32,856 nucleotides of DNA from Gammaproteobacteria bacterium (GTDB lineage: Bacteria; Pseudomonadota; Gammaproteobacteria; Steroidobacterales; Steroidobacteraceae). Of this stretch, positions 8,834 through 17,191 are shown in pieces (the first letter of the stretch is position 1; each line of letters opens with the position of its first letter). Where the stretch lies: contig JANXZQ010000320.1 in the NCBI GenBank assembly GCA_025355445.1, forward strand, positions 1 to 32,856, written 5' to 3'. A program made the translations under genes and the position numbers. A model generated the notes under the pieces. That model worked only from the letters and a program-made list of their open reading frames with translations. It was not told where the DNA came from and did not search any database.

Positions 8834-10210
8834 ATGCAGCGCGACTATTTGAGCAATCCGGTCGGCGCGCAACGCGACGCCACGTTGCGCGGCATCGATG
8901 ATTTCATCGAAGGTTTCCTGGCCTACGAGACCCGCGCCGAGCGTATTCTCGGCGCCGCGGACGCCGACGTTGATTCCTGTCTGGCCAACACCTATGCCGG
9001 TATGCTGTGGATGCTGCTCGAAGCGCCCGACGGGCCGCGCCGCGCGGCGAAATATCTGTCCGCCGCGCAAGCCGCGGCGCCTCGCGCCACGCTGCGTGAG
9101 CAGCTCAACACGGCCGTGCTGCGGGCCTGGGTGAATGCCGATGTGGCCGAGGCCGTGCGCCAGTGCGACCGCATATCCGATGAATTTCCGCGCGACCTGG
9201 CCATCGTCAAGCTGCATCAGTATTTTGAATTCAATCGCGGCAATGCTCCGCAAATGTTGCGGGTGGCGCTGAAAGTGGCGGCCGTCAGCGCCGATGTCCC
9301 TTACATGCACGGCTTGACGGCGTTTGCCTACGAGCAATGCCATCTGTTGGACGAGGCGGAAGCCGAGGCGCGCACGGCGCTTGCGATGCGGCACAAGGAG
9401 CCGTGGGCCCAGCATGCGCTGGGACATGTGCTGCTGACGCGTGGGCGCATCGACGAAGGCGCGCGGTTTCTGGAACAGGCGGCAGATACCTGGACCGATT
9501 TGAACTCCTTCATGGTCACCCATCTCTGGTGGCACCTCGCTCTGTTCTATCTCAGCCAGGGGCGCAACGACAAAGTGCTGGAACTCTACGATCATCATTG
9601 CTGGGGCGTCGCGAAGGAGTATTCCCAGGATCAAATCGGCGCCATCTCACTGCTGGCGAGATGCGAGCTTGCCGGAGTTGATGTGGGACGGCGCTGGCAG
9701 GAACTAGGAGCTTTTCTTGCACCGCGCGCGCACGACACGGTGCTGCCGTTTTTGACGCTTCAATACCTGTACGGTCTGGCGCGGTCCGGGCGCCCCGAGG
9801 CCGAAACCCTGTTGGCGGCAGTGCGCCATGCCGCCGAGACCGCGCCGCCGTTCACGCGCGAGGTGTGGCGCGATGTGGCGCTGCCCGGCTGTGAAGGGCT
9901 GTACGCGTACGCACACGGAGACTACCCCAAGGCCTGGCACTGGCTCGTTGCCTGCGTGCCGCGCATGGCGGAGGCCGGCGGCAGTCACGCGCAACGCGAC
10001 CTGTTCGAGCAGGTTTTGCTGGACGCCGCCATCAAGAGCGGCCGAACCACGGCAGCCCAGCAAATACTGGAATTGCGACGCGGGATGGATCCCGAGGGCG
10101 TGCCCGTGAACAACGCGCTCGCCGCGGTGTACTTGACATTGGGTTTGCCGGAACTCGCCGGGCAGGCGGCGGCGCGCGCCGCGCTGACGCGAGCCAGGCA
10201 TCCAGCCTGA
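8834..10210 (+). CDS. TTC38-family tetratricopeptide-like protein
   Basis: A 458-residue soluble all-helical protein. It contains the sequence order typical of the TTC38 family: PYMHGLTAFAYEQCHLLDEA, then WAQHALGHVLLTRGRIDEG, then THLWWHLALFYLSQGRNDKVLELYD, then VGRRWQEL, and finally GGSHAQRDLFEQVLLDAA. Members occur in bacteria and animals, but their biochemical role is unknown. No signal peptide is seen, so it is probably cytosolic. It starts 28 bases after the hydrolase gene, with no good ribosome site. A TATCAT at 8822-8827 just before the ATG would allow a nearly leaderless internal transcript (speculative). A scaffold or enzyme role for the operon is possible but unproven. Confidence 0.8.
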   Translation: MQRDYLSNPVGAQRDATLRGIDDFIEGFLAYETRAERILGAADADVDSCLANTYAGMLWMLLEAPDGPRRAAKYLSAAQAAAPRATLREQLNTAVLRAWVNADVAEAVRQCDRISDEFPRDLAIVKLHQYFEFNRGNAPQMLRVALKVAAVSADVPYMHGLTAFAYEQCHLLDEAEAEARTALAMRHKEPWAQHALGHVLLTRGRIDEGARFLEQAADTWTDLNSFMVTHLWWHLALFYLSQGRNDKVLELYDHHCWGVAKEYSQDQIGAISLLARCELAGVDVGRRWQELGAFLAPRAHDTVLPFLTLQYLYGLARSGRPEAETLLAAVRHAAETAPPFTREVWRDVALPGCEGLYAYAHGDYPKAWHWLVACVPRMAEAGGSHAQRDLFEQVLLDAAIKSGRTTAAQQILELRRGMDPEGVPVNNALAAVYLTLGLPELAGQAAARAALTRARHPA

Positions 10211-10228
10211 TACTTGATCCGAGGCCGC

Positions 10229-11509
10229 ATGTCCACCGATCCGACGGATGATCTCTGCAAGGCCATCGATGAGCGCCGCGATGAGCTGGTCGAGTTGACA
10301 CGCGCGCTGATTCGCTTCCCCACGGTTAATCCGCCCGGCGAGGGCTACCGTCCGTGCGCCGAGTTCATCGGCGATCGTCTGCGTGCCCGCGGTTTCACGG
10401 TGGACTATGTGCGCGCCGCAGGCACGCCCGGCGACAGTGAGCGCTATCCGCGCACCAATGTCATTGCGCGGCGCGCAGGCACGGCGCCCGGGCCGTGCGT
10501 GCACTTCAACGGCCACATCGACGTGGTGCAAGCCGGCGGCGGCTGGACATTGGACCCGTTCGCCGCCGTGGTGAAGGACGGGAGAGTCTACGGCCGCGGG
10601 GCCTGCGACATGAAGGGCGGCCTCGCAGCCGCCATTATCGCGGTCGAAGCATTGATCGATTCCGCGGCAAACTGGCTCGGAACGCTGGAGATCTCGGGTA
10701 CGGTCGACGAGGAATCGGGCGGCTACGGTGGTGTGCACTACCTCGCAGAGCGCGGCTGGTTCTCGCCGCCGCGGGTGGATCACGTCATCATCCCGGAGCC
10801 GCTCAATGTCGATCGGGTTTGCATCGGGCATCGCGGTGTATGGTGGGCCGAGATCGAGACTCATGGACGGATGGCGCACGGGTCTATGCCCTTTCTCGGC
10901 GATTGCGCGATACGTCACATGCACGCGGTGGTCGAGCGCTTCGAGCGCGATCTGTATCCAAAGCTTGCGGCCCGCCATACGGACATGCCCGTGGTGCCGC
11001 CGGGCGCGCGGCATTCGACTCTGAATATCAATTCCATCCACGGCGGCCAGGCCGAGGTGCCGGGATTTCCCACTCCGGTGGTGCCGGACTCCTGCCGCAT
11101 GATCATCGACCGCCGGCTGCTCATCGAGGAGAGCATCGACAGCGTCAAGGGCGAGATGCGCGAACTGCTCGACCAGCTCGTCAACGACCGGGATGGATTT
11201 GGCTATCACATCCGGGATATTTTCGAGGTGGCGCCTACGATGGCGGATCGCAATGGGCCGGTCGCCCGCAGTACCGCTGCCGCGGTTTGCCGCGTGCTCG
11301 GCCGCGACCCTGAGTTCATTTGTTCGCCCGGCACCTACGATCAGAAGCACATCGACCGCGTCGGCAAATTGCGCGACTGCGTCGCCTACGGCCCCGGAAT
11401 CCTCGATCTGGCGCATCAGCCGGATGAGTACGTGGTGATCGAGGACATGCTCAATTCGGCGAAGGTGATGGCGCTGGCCGCCCGATCGCTGCTGTACGGA
11501 ACCGCGTGA
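10229..11509 (+). CDS. M20 family metallopeptidase (ArgE/DapE/acylase type)
   Basis: A 426-residue cytosolic zinc hydrolase of the M20 family, which removes amino acids or acyl groups from peptides and N-acyl amino acids. The metal and catalytic residues are present: His96 in NGHID with Asp98, Asp127 in GRGACDMKGG, Glu161-Glu162 in VDEESGG, Glu190 in IIPEP, and a final His in LAHQPDEY. The dimerisation-domain His217 in GRMAHGS is also there. The ATG at 10229 has GAGG four bases upstream; a TTG at 10214 has none. Its last base triplet overlaps the GTG of the next gene (GTGA), tying it to the ABC importer. The likely job is cleavage of the imported compound. Confidence 0.88.
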   Translation: MSTDPTDDLCKAIDERRDELVELTRALIRFPTVNPPGEGYRPCAEFIGDRLRARGFTVDYVRAAGTPGDSERYPRTNVIARRAGTAPGPCVHFNGHIDVVQAGGGWTLDPFAAVVKDGRVYGRGACDMKGGLAAAIIAVEALIDSAANWLGTLEISGTVDEESGGYGGVHYLAERGWFSPPRVDHVIIPEPLNVDRVCIGHRGVWWAEIETHGRMAHGSMPFLGDCAIRHMHAVVERFERDLYPKLAARHTDMPVVPPGARHSTLNINSIHGGQAEVPGFPTPVVPDSCRMIIDRRLLIEESIDSVKGEMRELLDQLVNDRDGFGYHIRDIFEVAPTMADRNGPVARSTAAAVCRVLGRDPEFICSPGTYDQKHIDRVGKLRDCVAYGPGILDLAHQPDEYVVIEDMLNSAKVMALAARSLLYGTA

Positions 11510-14103
11510 AGGGCCGATTACTGGCAGCGCTGCTGCTGCTGATGGCGAACTTAAGCGCGCCCGCAGCCAATCGGGTGACGCTGGGCATGCAACTCGAGCC
11601 GCCCGTTCTCGATCCCACGGCAAATCCGGCGGCGGCGATCTCCGAAATCTTCTACGGCAATGTGTATGAGGGGCTGGTGCAATTTGCCGCCGATGGCTCG
11701 GTGGTACCCAAACTCGCCACGGCCTGGGAGTCTTCCGCGGACGGACTGACGATGGTCTTTCATTTACGCGGTGGCGTGCGCTTTCATGACGGCAGCACCT
11801 TCGACGCGGCGGCCGCCAAGTTTTCCCTGGAGCGGGCCATCGACCCCAACTCGGTGAATCCGCAGAAATCGCGCTTGGCCAAGATCCGGGCGATCGACAT
11901 GGTCGATCCCCTCACCTTGCGCATTGCCCTCAAGCAGCGCTCGGGGGGACTGCTGCAATCCCTCGCGTGGGGGGCGTTCGTCATGGTGTCGCCGCAGACG
12001 GCGGCGAGCAACGCGGTACGGCCCGTGGGCACGGGTCCTTTCCGTTTCTCCGGCTGGCGCCGCGGCGATTCGCTTACCTTGGTGCGCAATGCGGACTACT
12101 GGGGCACCCCCGCCAAACTCGATGTTGCGACGTTCAAATTCATCGCGGAGCCCACCGCAGCATACGCCGCGCTGATGGCGGGCGATGTGGACGCGTTTTC
12201 GAACTATCCGGCGCCGGAGAGCTTTGCACAATTCGCGGCCGATCCTCGTTTCTCGGTATTCACCGGCACCACGGAGATGGAAACGGTGCTGGCGCTGAAT
12301 CAGCGGGAAGCGCCGTTCAACGAGATCAAGGTGCGCCGCGCGATTTCCTACGCACTCGATCGGAGCGCCATCATCGACGGCGCCATGTTCGGCTACGGCA
12401 CGCCGATCGGCAGCCACTTCCCGCCGCACAACGCGGATTATTTGGATCTCACCGGCGTGTATCCCCACGACGTGGCCAAGGCCAAAGCTCTGCTGGCGCA
12501 GGCCGGATACCCGCAGGGCTTTTCTGCGACCCTGAAGCTGCCGCCCCCGAGCTATGCGCGGCGCGGCGGCGAAATCGTCGCCGCTCAGCTCGCACAAGTC
12601 GGAATCCGTGTGCGCATCGAGAACCTGGAATGGGCGCAGTGGCTGGAACAGGTGTTCACGCGGCATGATTTCGACATGAGCATCGTGGGACACGCCGAGC
12701 CCATGGATTACGATATCTACGCGCGCGCCGATTATTACTTCGGCTACAGCAATCCTGAATTCAATGCGCTGATCGGCGCACTCGACGACACCCTCGATGC
12801 GGCGCGGCGCCGCGAACTGCTGCAGCAGATTCAGCGCAAGCTGGCGGAGGACGCGGTCAATGGCTTCTTGTTCCAGTACCCGCGGCTCGATATCTGGGAT
12901 GTTCATTTGCACGATCTTGGCTTCGACAACGTACTGGGAGTCGTCGATTTAAGCCGTGCCCACTATGATGCACTGAGCGCGCGCACCACTGCACCCGACG
13001 CGACGGCACCCGGCGCGACGGCTCGAGCCGTCGCCGGCGCGGACGGCGGCACCGGCTTCTCCGCCGGCCGGCCATTGCGTTGGCACATTGCCGCCGTGGC
13101 TTGGTCGGCCATCGCCGTGCTTTTGTGCGTGTTCATTTCGCGGCGATTCGGCGTCGTGTATCTGGCAGAGCGATTGGGCCTGCTCGTTGCCACCTTGCTG
13201 GCTGCGACCGTCATCGTTTTCATCATCGTGCAAATCGTACCCGGCGATCCGGTGCGCTACATGATGGGGTTGCAGGCAGATCCGGACACCGTGGCGGCGG
13301 TGCGCCGGCAACTGGGCTTGGACGCAGCTCCGCTGCAGCGCTATGGACATTGGATCGCCGGGCTGATGCGCGGCGACTTCGGCAGCAGCTACACCTACCG
13401 AGTCCCTGTGGGCGAGCTCATCGCGGAGCGCCTGCAGGTGTCCTTGCCACTGGCCCTGTATGCATTGCTGCTTGCCACAGTGCTTGCCTTCCCCGTCGGC
13501 CTGATATCTGCTGTCCGGCGCGGCCGGGTCGTCGATGCGCTGCTGACGGGAATCACGCAGCTGGGGCTGGCCATACCGAATTTCTGGCTGGGAATATTGC
13601 TGGTCATGGTGTTCGCCGTCGGCCTTCACTGGGTATCCGCGGGCGGCTTTCCGGGCTGGGATGCGGGACTGCCGGCGGCCCTTAAGGCGCTGACGCTGCC
13701 GGCGATTGCGCTCGCCATGCCGCAGGCGGCCATCCTTGCGCGCGTGTTGCGCGGTTCGCTGCTCGACACATTGCACGAAGACTATATCCGCACGGCGCGG
13801 TCCAAGGGCGCGGGCGAGTGGCAGGTGCTGTGGCGCCACGCGCTGCCCAATGCGATGGTACCGGTGCTGACCATCCTCGGTATGCAGTTCTCATTTCTCC
13901 TGGCGGGCGGCGTCATCATTGAGAACGTGTTTTTTCTGCCGGGGCTGGGCCGGCTGGTGTTCCAGGCCATCGTGCAGCGCGACCTGATCGTGGTGCAGAG
14001 CGTGGTGGTAGTGCTGGTGTTTGCCGTGGTGACCGTGACGTTCGTGGTGGACCTTTGCTACCTGTTGGTCAATCCGCGATTACGGGCGGCGGGCGCCGCA
14101 TGA
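11506..14103 (+). CDS. fused peptide-binding protein (SBP family 5) and DppB-type ABC permease
   Basis: An 865-residue protein that joins two normally separate parts of a dipeptide/oligopeptide importer. A signal peptide (1-20) is followed by a complete DppA/OppA-like binding domain (about 23-489), with LEPPVLDPT, the YEGLV strand and GTGPFRFSGW. A low-complexity Ala/Thr/Pro/Gly linker (490-524) leads to an added helix (526-545) and a basic SRRFG stretch. From about 552 comes a full DppB permease, with VPGDPVRYMMG, RGDFGSSYTYR, and the EAA loop RTARSKGAGEWQVLWRHALP at 762-781. The added helix brings the chain back to the cytoplasm before the permease, so the topology is consistent. The gene starts GTG overlapping the M20 stop and ends ATGA over the next gene. 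Separate DppA and DppB are the norm. Confidence 0.9.
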   Translation: MKGRLLAALLLLMANLSAPAANRVTLGMQLEPPVLDPTANPAAAISEIFYGNVYEGLVQFAADGSVVPKLATAWESSADGLTMVFHLRGGVRFHDGSTFDAAAAKFSLERAIDPNSVNPQKSRLAKIRAIDMVDPLTLRIALKQRSGGLLQSLAWGAFVMVSPQTAASNAVRPVGTGPFRFSGWRRGDSLTLVRNADYWGTPAKLDVATFKFIAEPTAAYAALMAGDVDAFSNYPAPESFAQFAADPRFSVFTGTTEMETVLALNQREAPFNEIKVRRAISYALDRSAIIDGAMFGYGTPIGSHFPPHNADYLDLTGVYPHDVAKAKALLAQAGYPQGFSATLKLPPPSYARRGGEIVAAQLAQVGIRVRIENLEWAQWLEQVFTRHDFDMSIVGHAEPMDYDIYARADYYFGYSNPEFNALIGALDDTLDAARRRELLQQIQRKLAEDAVNGFLFQYPRLDIWDVHLHDLGFDNVLGVVDLSRAHYDALSARTTAPDATAPGATARAVAGADGGTGFSAGRPLRWHIAAVAWSAIAVLLCVFISRRFGVVYLAERLGLLVATLLAATVIVFIIVQIVPGDPVRYMMGLQADPDTVAAVRRQLGLDAAPLQRYGHWIAGLMRGDFGSSYTYRVPVGELIAERLQVSLPLALYALLLATVLAFPVGLISAVRRGRVVDALLTGITQLGLAIPNFWLGILLVMVFAVGLHWVSAGGFPGWDAGLPAALKALTLPAIALAMPQAAILARVLRGSLLDTLHEDYIRTARSKGAGEWQVLWRHALPNAMVPVLTILGMQFSFLLAGGVIIENVFFLPGLGRLVFQAIVQRDLIVVQSVVVVLVFAVVTVTFVVDLCYLLVNPRLRAAGAA
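12991..13020 (+). repeat. tandem 15-bp duplication in the linker of the fused transporter
   Basis: Two adjacent 15-base units, GCACCCGACGCGACG (12991-13005) and GCACCCGGCGCGACG (13006-13020), differ at one base. They encode the repeated APDAT/APGAT stretch of the linker between binding protein and permease. Confidence 0.75.
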
Positions 14104-14933
14104 AAGTCTCCGAGTTGCACAGCGGCACGGCAGCACGTCGCGCAGGTCTCGCCGCCGGCGCGGCCATTACGATATTTTTCTTCGGACTCGCCCTACTGGC
14201 GCAATTTTGGACGCCGTACGATCCCACTGCGCTGTCGATCGTCGACAAGCTGCAGGCGCCGAGCGTGCGTCACTGGTTCGGCACCGATCAGCTGGGCCGC
14301 GACGTGCTGTCGATGATCATGGCCGGTACCAAGAACTCGGTGGGTGTGGCGTTGCTCTCGGTGATCATCGGCGTGCTCATCGGAGTGCCCCTGGGGCTGC
14401 TGGGGGCGTCGCGGCGGGGAGCGATCGACGAGCTGGTCATGCGCGGCAATGATGTGATATTCGCGTTTCCCTCCTTGCTGCTCGCGATCCTGATCACGGC
14501 CGTGTTCGGTCCCGGAGCGGTCAACGCCATCATCGCCATCGGCCTTTTCAACATTCCGGTATTCGCACGCGTCACGCGCGGCGGCGCACTGCAGCTGTGG
14601 ACTCGCGACTACTGCCTGGCCGCGCGGGTTGCAGGCAAGGGGCCGCTGCGAATTTCTCTCGAACACATTTTGCCGAACCTGGTTGGATTGCTGGTGGTGC
14701 AAGGTGCAATACAATTTTCTCTCGGGGTCATTGCAGAGGCGGGGTTGTCCTATGTGGGGTTGGGCGCGCAGCCTCCCGTGCCCAGTTGGGGCCGGATGCT
14801 CAACGAAGCGCAGACGCTGACGGCGCTGGCGCCGTCGCTTGCCTTGTTCCCAGGCGTGACCGTACTGCTGTTCGTATTGGGGCTGAATCTGCTCGGCGAC
14901 GGCTTGCGCCGGCGCCAGGAACGGTCGATATGA
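14100..14933 (+). CDS. DppC-type ABC transporter permease
   Basis: A 277-residue inner-membrane permease, the second channel half of the peptide-type importer. It has an amino-terminal helix at 19-37, then HWFGTDQLGRDVLS (59-72), a motif typical of DppC/OppC/NikC. The EAA loop that docks the ATPase is ARVAGKGPLRISLEHILPN (175-193). The end LGLNLLGDGLRRR is also typical. Its ATG at 14100 overlaps the TGA of the fusion gene by four bases, so translation is coupled; upstream in-frame starts lie inside that gene. It pairs with the permease half of the fused protein. Confidence 0.92.
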   Translation: MKVSELHSGTAARRAGLAAGAAITIFFFGLALLAQFWTPYDPTALSIVDKLQAPSVRHWFGTDQLGRDVLSMIMAGTKNSVGVALLSVIIGVLIGVPLGLLGASRRGAIDELVMRGNDVIFAFPSLLLAILITAVFGPGAVNAIIAIGLFNIPVFARVTRGGALQLWTRDYCLAARVAGKGPLRISLEHILPNLVGLLVVQGAIQFSLGVIAEAGLSYVGLGAQPPVPSWGRMLNEAQTLTALAPSLALFPGVTVLLFVLGLNLLGDGLRRRQERSI

Positions 14934-16549
14934 CGCAGGCAGCAACCTCGGGCGCGGCTCCAGCACCGCTGCTGCAAATCGACGCGCTCAATGTGTCGAT
15001 CGGCGGCGTGCAGATCATCAAGAATCTGTCGCTGCAAATGGGGGCCGGGGAGATTCTGGGTTTGGTCGGCGCCTCAGGCTCCGGCAAATCGATGCTGGCG
15101 CTGGCCATCATGCAGCTATTGCCCACGTACGCCCGCTCGAGCGGCGCGGTGCGTCTGCGCCATGAGACTCTGACCGGCATGGGCGAGACCGAGATGCAAC
15201 ACGTGCGGGGCCGCGACATCGGCATGGTGTTTCAAGAACCCATGACGGCCTTGAACCCTCTGATGCGTGTCGGCGATCAGGTGGCGGAGACGGTGCGGCT
15301 GCATCGCTCCGTGTCCGGTGCAGAAGCGAGGCGCATGGCGCGCGAGACCCTCGCTCTGGTCGGTTTGCCTGACGAGCCGGATCGGTTGCCCTACGAACTC
15401 TCCGGCGGCCAGCGGCAGCGGGTGGCCATTGCGATGGCCGCAGTATTGGCGCCGCCCTTGCTGATTGCCGATGAGCCCACTACCGCCCTGGATGCAGTCA
15501 CTCAGATGCAGGTGCTGGGGCTTCTGAAAGATTTGGCACGCACCCGCAATATGGGGCTGATATTGGTGACTCATGATCTTGCCGTCGCGGCGCAGATGAC
15601 GGATCGAGTCGCGGTGATGAACCAAGGAGAGATCGTCGAGGTGGGCGCAACCCGCTCGCTGCTCAATGCCTTGCAGCATCCCTACGGCAAGGCGCTGCTG
15701 GCCGCCGCCGAATTGCCGCATAAACGGGGGTTGCCTGCTCACGCGAAGGTCTCGCCGGTGTTGCTGGCGAGCGATGTCGTTCATGAATATCCGCGCCGGC
15801 GGCGCTCGTTGTGGCGCACGTCGCCGGCATTGCGGGCAGTGGACGGCGTTTCACTTTTCGTCGATGCCGGCGAGACCGTGGGCCTGGTCGGCGAGTCCGG
15901 CTCCGGCAAGTCCAGCTTGCTGCGCGTCATTCTCGCGCTGCAACGGCCGCAGGCAGGGGAGATTCGCCTGCTCGGCGATGCGTTTTCCAGCGCCCGAGGC
16001 GCCGCGTTGCGCCGGCTGCGCCGCTCGATTCAAGCAGTGTTTCAAGATCCCTACGGCAGCTTCGATCCGCAATGGACTGTCGAGCGACTGATTGCGGAGC
16101 CGTTTTTTCTGATGGATTCGCCGCCGTCCTCGGCCGAGCGCCGGCATAGAGTGTCCGGCGTACTCGAGCAAGTCGGTCTGTCGCGTTCCGATGCCAAACG
16201 CCTCCCGCACGAATTCTCCGGCGGACAGCGTCAGCGCATCGCGATCGCGCGTGCCCTGATTACCGAGCCGTCGCTGATCGTATTCGATGAGGCGGTGTCG
16301 GCGCTCGACGTGCTGGTCCGCGCCCAGATACTGGAGTTGCTGACAGCCCTAAGCGAACGGTTGCGTCTGGGATACTTATTCGTGTCGCACGATCTGAATG
16401 TGGTCCGATCCATCGCCGACCGGATATATGTCATGCAGCAAGGCCGCATCGTGGAGCACGGACCGACACAGGCCGTGTTTGCCGCGCCTCGCCACGCGTA
16501 TACCGCAAGCCTGATCGCCGCCATTCCGACATTTCCCGCCGGCCCATAG
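14930..16549 (+). CDS. double ATPase of a peptide-type ABC importer (DppD-DppF fusion)
   Basis: A 539-residue cytosolic protein with two complete ABC cassettes. Cassette 1: Walker A GASGSGKS (47-54), Q-loop FQEP, signature LSGGQ (157-161), Walker B Asp181/Glu182, switch His215. Cassette 2: GESGSGKS (321-328), FQDP, FSGGQ (429-433), Asp453/Glu454 in FDEAVSALD, His487. Both therefore look active. Tandem ATPases of this sort (YejF, GsiA) are well known for this transporter class. The ATG overlaps the DppC stop by four bases (ATGA). With the two preceding genes it completes an importer made of only three polypeptides. It is the last gene of the operon; the opposite-strand gene ends 2 bases away. 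Confidence 0.93.
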   Translation: MTQAATSGAAPAPLLQIDALNVSIGGVQIIKNLSLQMGAGEILGLVGASGSGKSMLALAIMQLLPTYARSSGAVRLRHETLTGMGETEMQHVRGRDIGMVFQEPMTALNPLMRVGDQVAETVRLHRSVSGAEARRMARETLALVGLPDEPDRLPYELSGGQRQRVAIAMAAVLAPPLLIADEPTTALDAVTQMQVLGLLKDLARTRNMGLILVTHDLAVAAQMTDRVAVMNQGEIVEVGATRSLLNALQHPYGKALLAAAELPHKRGLPAHAKVSPVLLASDVVHEYPRRRRSLWRTSPALRAVDGVSLFVDAGETVGLVGESGSGKSSLLRVILALQRPQAGEIRLLGDAFSSARGAALRRLRRSIQAVFQDPYGSFDPQWTVERLIAEPFFLMDSPPSSAERRHRVSGVLEQVGLSRSDAKRLPHEFSGGQRQRIAIARALITEPSLIVFDEAVSALDVLVRAQILELLTALSERLRLGYLFVSHDLNVVRSIADRIYVMQQGRIVEHGPTQAVFAAPRHAYTASLIAAIPTFPAGP

Positions 16550-16551
16550 GT

Positions 16552-17175
16552 TCAAGGAACCGCTTCCGGACCCGCGGCAGGCGGCGCATCCCGCATATGC
16601 TTGAACAATTCACCATTCGCCGGCTTGGTTCCGATCCCGCAGACGGGGAAGGGGAGTGGGGCCAGCACCAGCACGCATCGGTCATTCAAATTAATGAGCA
16701 GCCCGCCTTCCGGCAAGGATTCAACTCGATGGGTGGGCGCGTAATCCCAGCTGAATTCCGGGGGTTTCGCCGCCGCCGGACCCGGGTGGTGCGGCAGGCC
16801 GAAGTCGCGCCGGGCCGGGGCCGCCTCGCGCAACGAGTTGTCTTTCACGGCCCGCTCCAATTCCGCGTTCCAGTCTATGCTTGGCCCGTCATCACGAGCC
16901 TCATCCGGCGCGGCCAGGAGCGACAGGGAATCGTCGGCTTGCGGACCCGGCTTGCGAAGCTCGACCCCTAAGGGCGGAATTGCCGGCGCATGCACTTGAG
17001 GATGAATGAGCACCTGTGAAATGGGTGGCGTGATGAAGACATACTCGAATGCCGATGCTCGGTCGGGCAGGGATATTTTGATCCTCGTCGGCAGCAGCGA
17101 AAACACTGCGATATGAAGCAGCGCCACCAACAAGGCGGCCCAGAGACTCTGGGCTCGTCGCCGAGTGTCCGGCAC
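16552..17175 (-). CDS. single-pass protein with TonB-like amino terminus, unknown function
   Basis: A 207-residue protein. A short basic cytosolic tail (VPDTRRR) leads to one helix (11-28, with a histidine at 21) and a Pro-rich periplasmic stretch, as in TonB/TolA-like proteins. The carboxy end is not a TonB domain. It is a compact segment at 157-194 with LNDRCVLV, PFPVCGIGTKPANGELFKHM, and two cysteines (167, 179) that could pair. I recall this ending in uncharacterised Xanthomonadales proteins, without a known role. GTG at 17175 is chosen because GGAG is 6 bases before it and it follows the upstream gene stop by 16 bases; a longer frame to 17364 would run inside that gene. It is the third gene of the PadR cassette. 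Confidence 0.6.
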   Translation of the reverse strand: MPDTRRRAQSLWAALLVALLHIAVFSLLPTRIKISLPDRASAFEYVFITPPISQVLIHPQVHAPAIPPLGVELRKPGPQADDSLSLLAAPDEARDDGPSIDWNAELERAVKDNSLREAAPARRDFGLPHHPGPAAAKPPEFSWDYAPTHRVESLPEGGLLINLNDRCVLVLAPLPFPVCGIGTKPANGELFKHMRDAPPAAGPEAVP

Positions 17176-17181
17176 GAGAAG

Positions 17182-17185
17182 CTCC
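17182..17185 (-). promoter_or_regulatory. ribosome binding site fixing the GTG start at 17175
   Basis: GGAG on the minus strand, 6 bases before the GTG. It supports a 207-residue protein that begins right before its single transmembrane helix. Confidence 0.5.
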
Positions 17186-17191
17186 GGTAAG

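Noticed and set aside
9704-11623. A 639-codon open frame on the minus strand across the TTC38 and M20 genes
   Set aside because: It is antisense to two genes with clear family motifs. Its product is Arg/His/Ala-rich without any recognisable domain, as expected from codon bias in GC-rich DNA.
16285-16311. Walker B/D-loop of the second ATPase reads DEAVSALD instead of DEPTSALD
   Set aside because: This variant is common in the second cassette of YejF/DppF-type ATPases. Catalytic Glu and switch His are present, so it is not a sign of inactivation.
16549-16561. GGTTC-AAG-GAACC hairpin between the end of the ABC operon and the opposite gene
   Set aside because: Stem of only 5 bp without a T-run.
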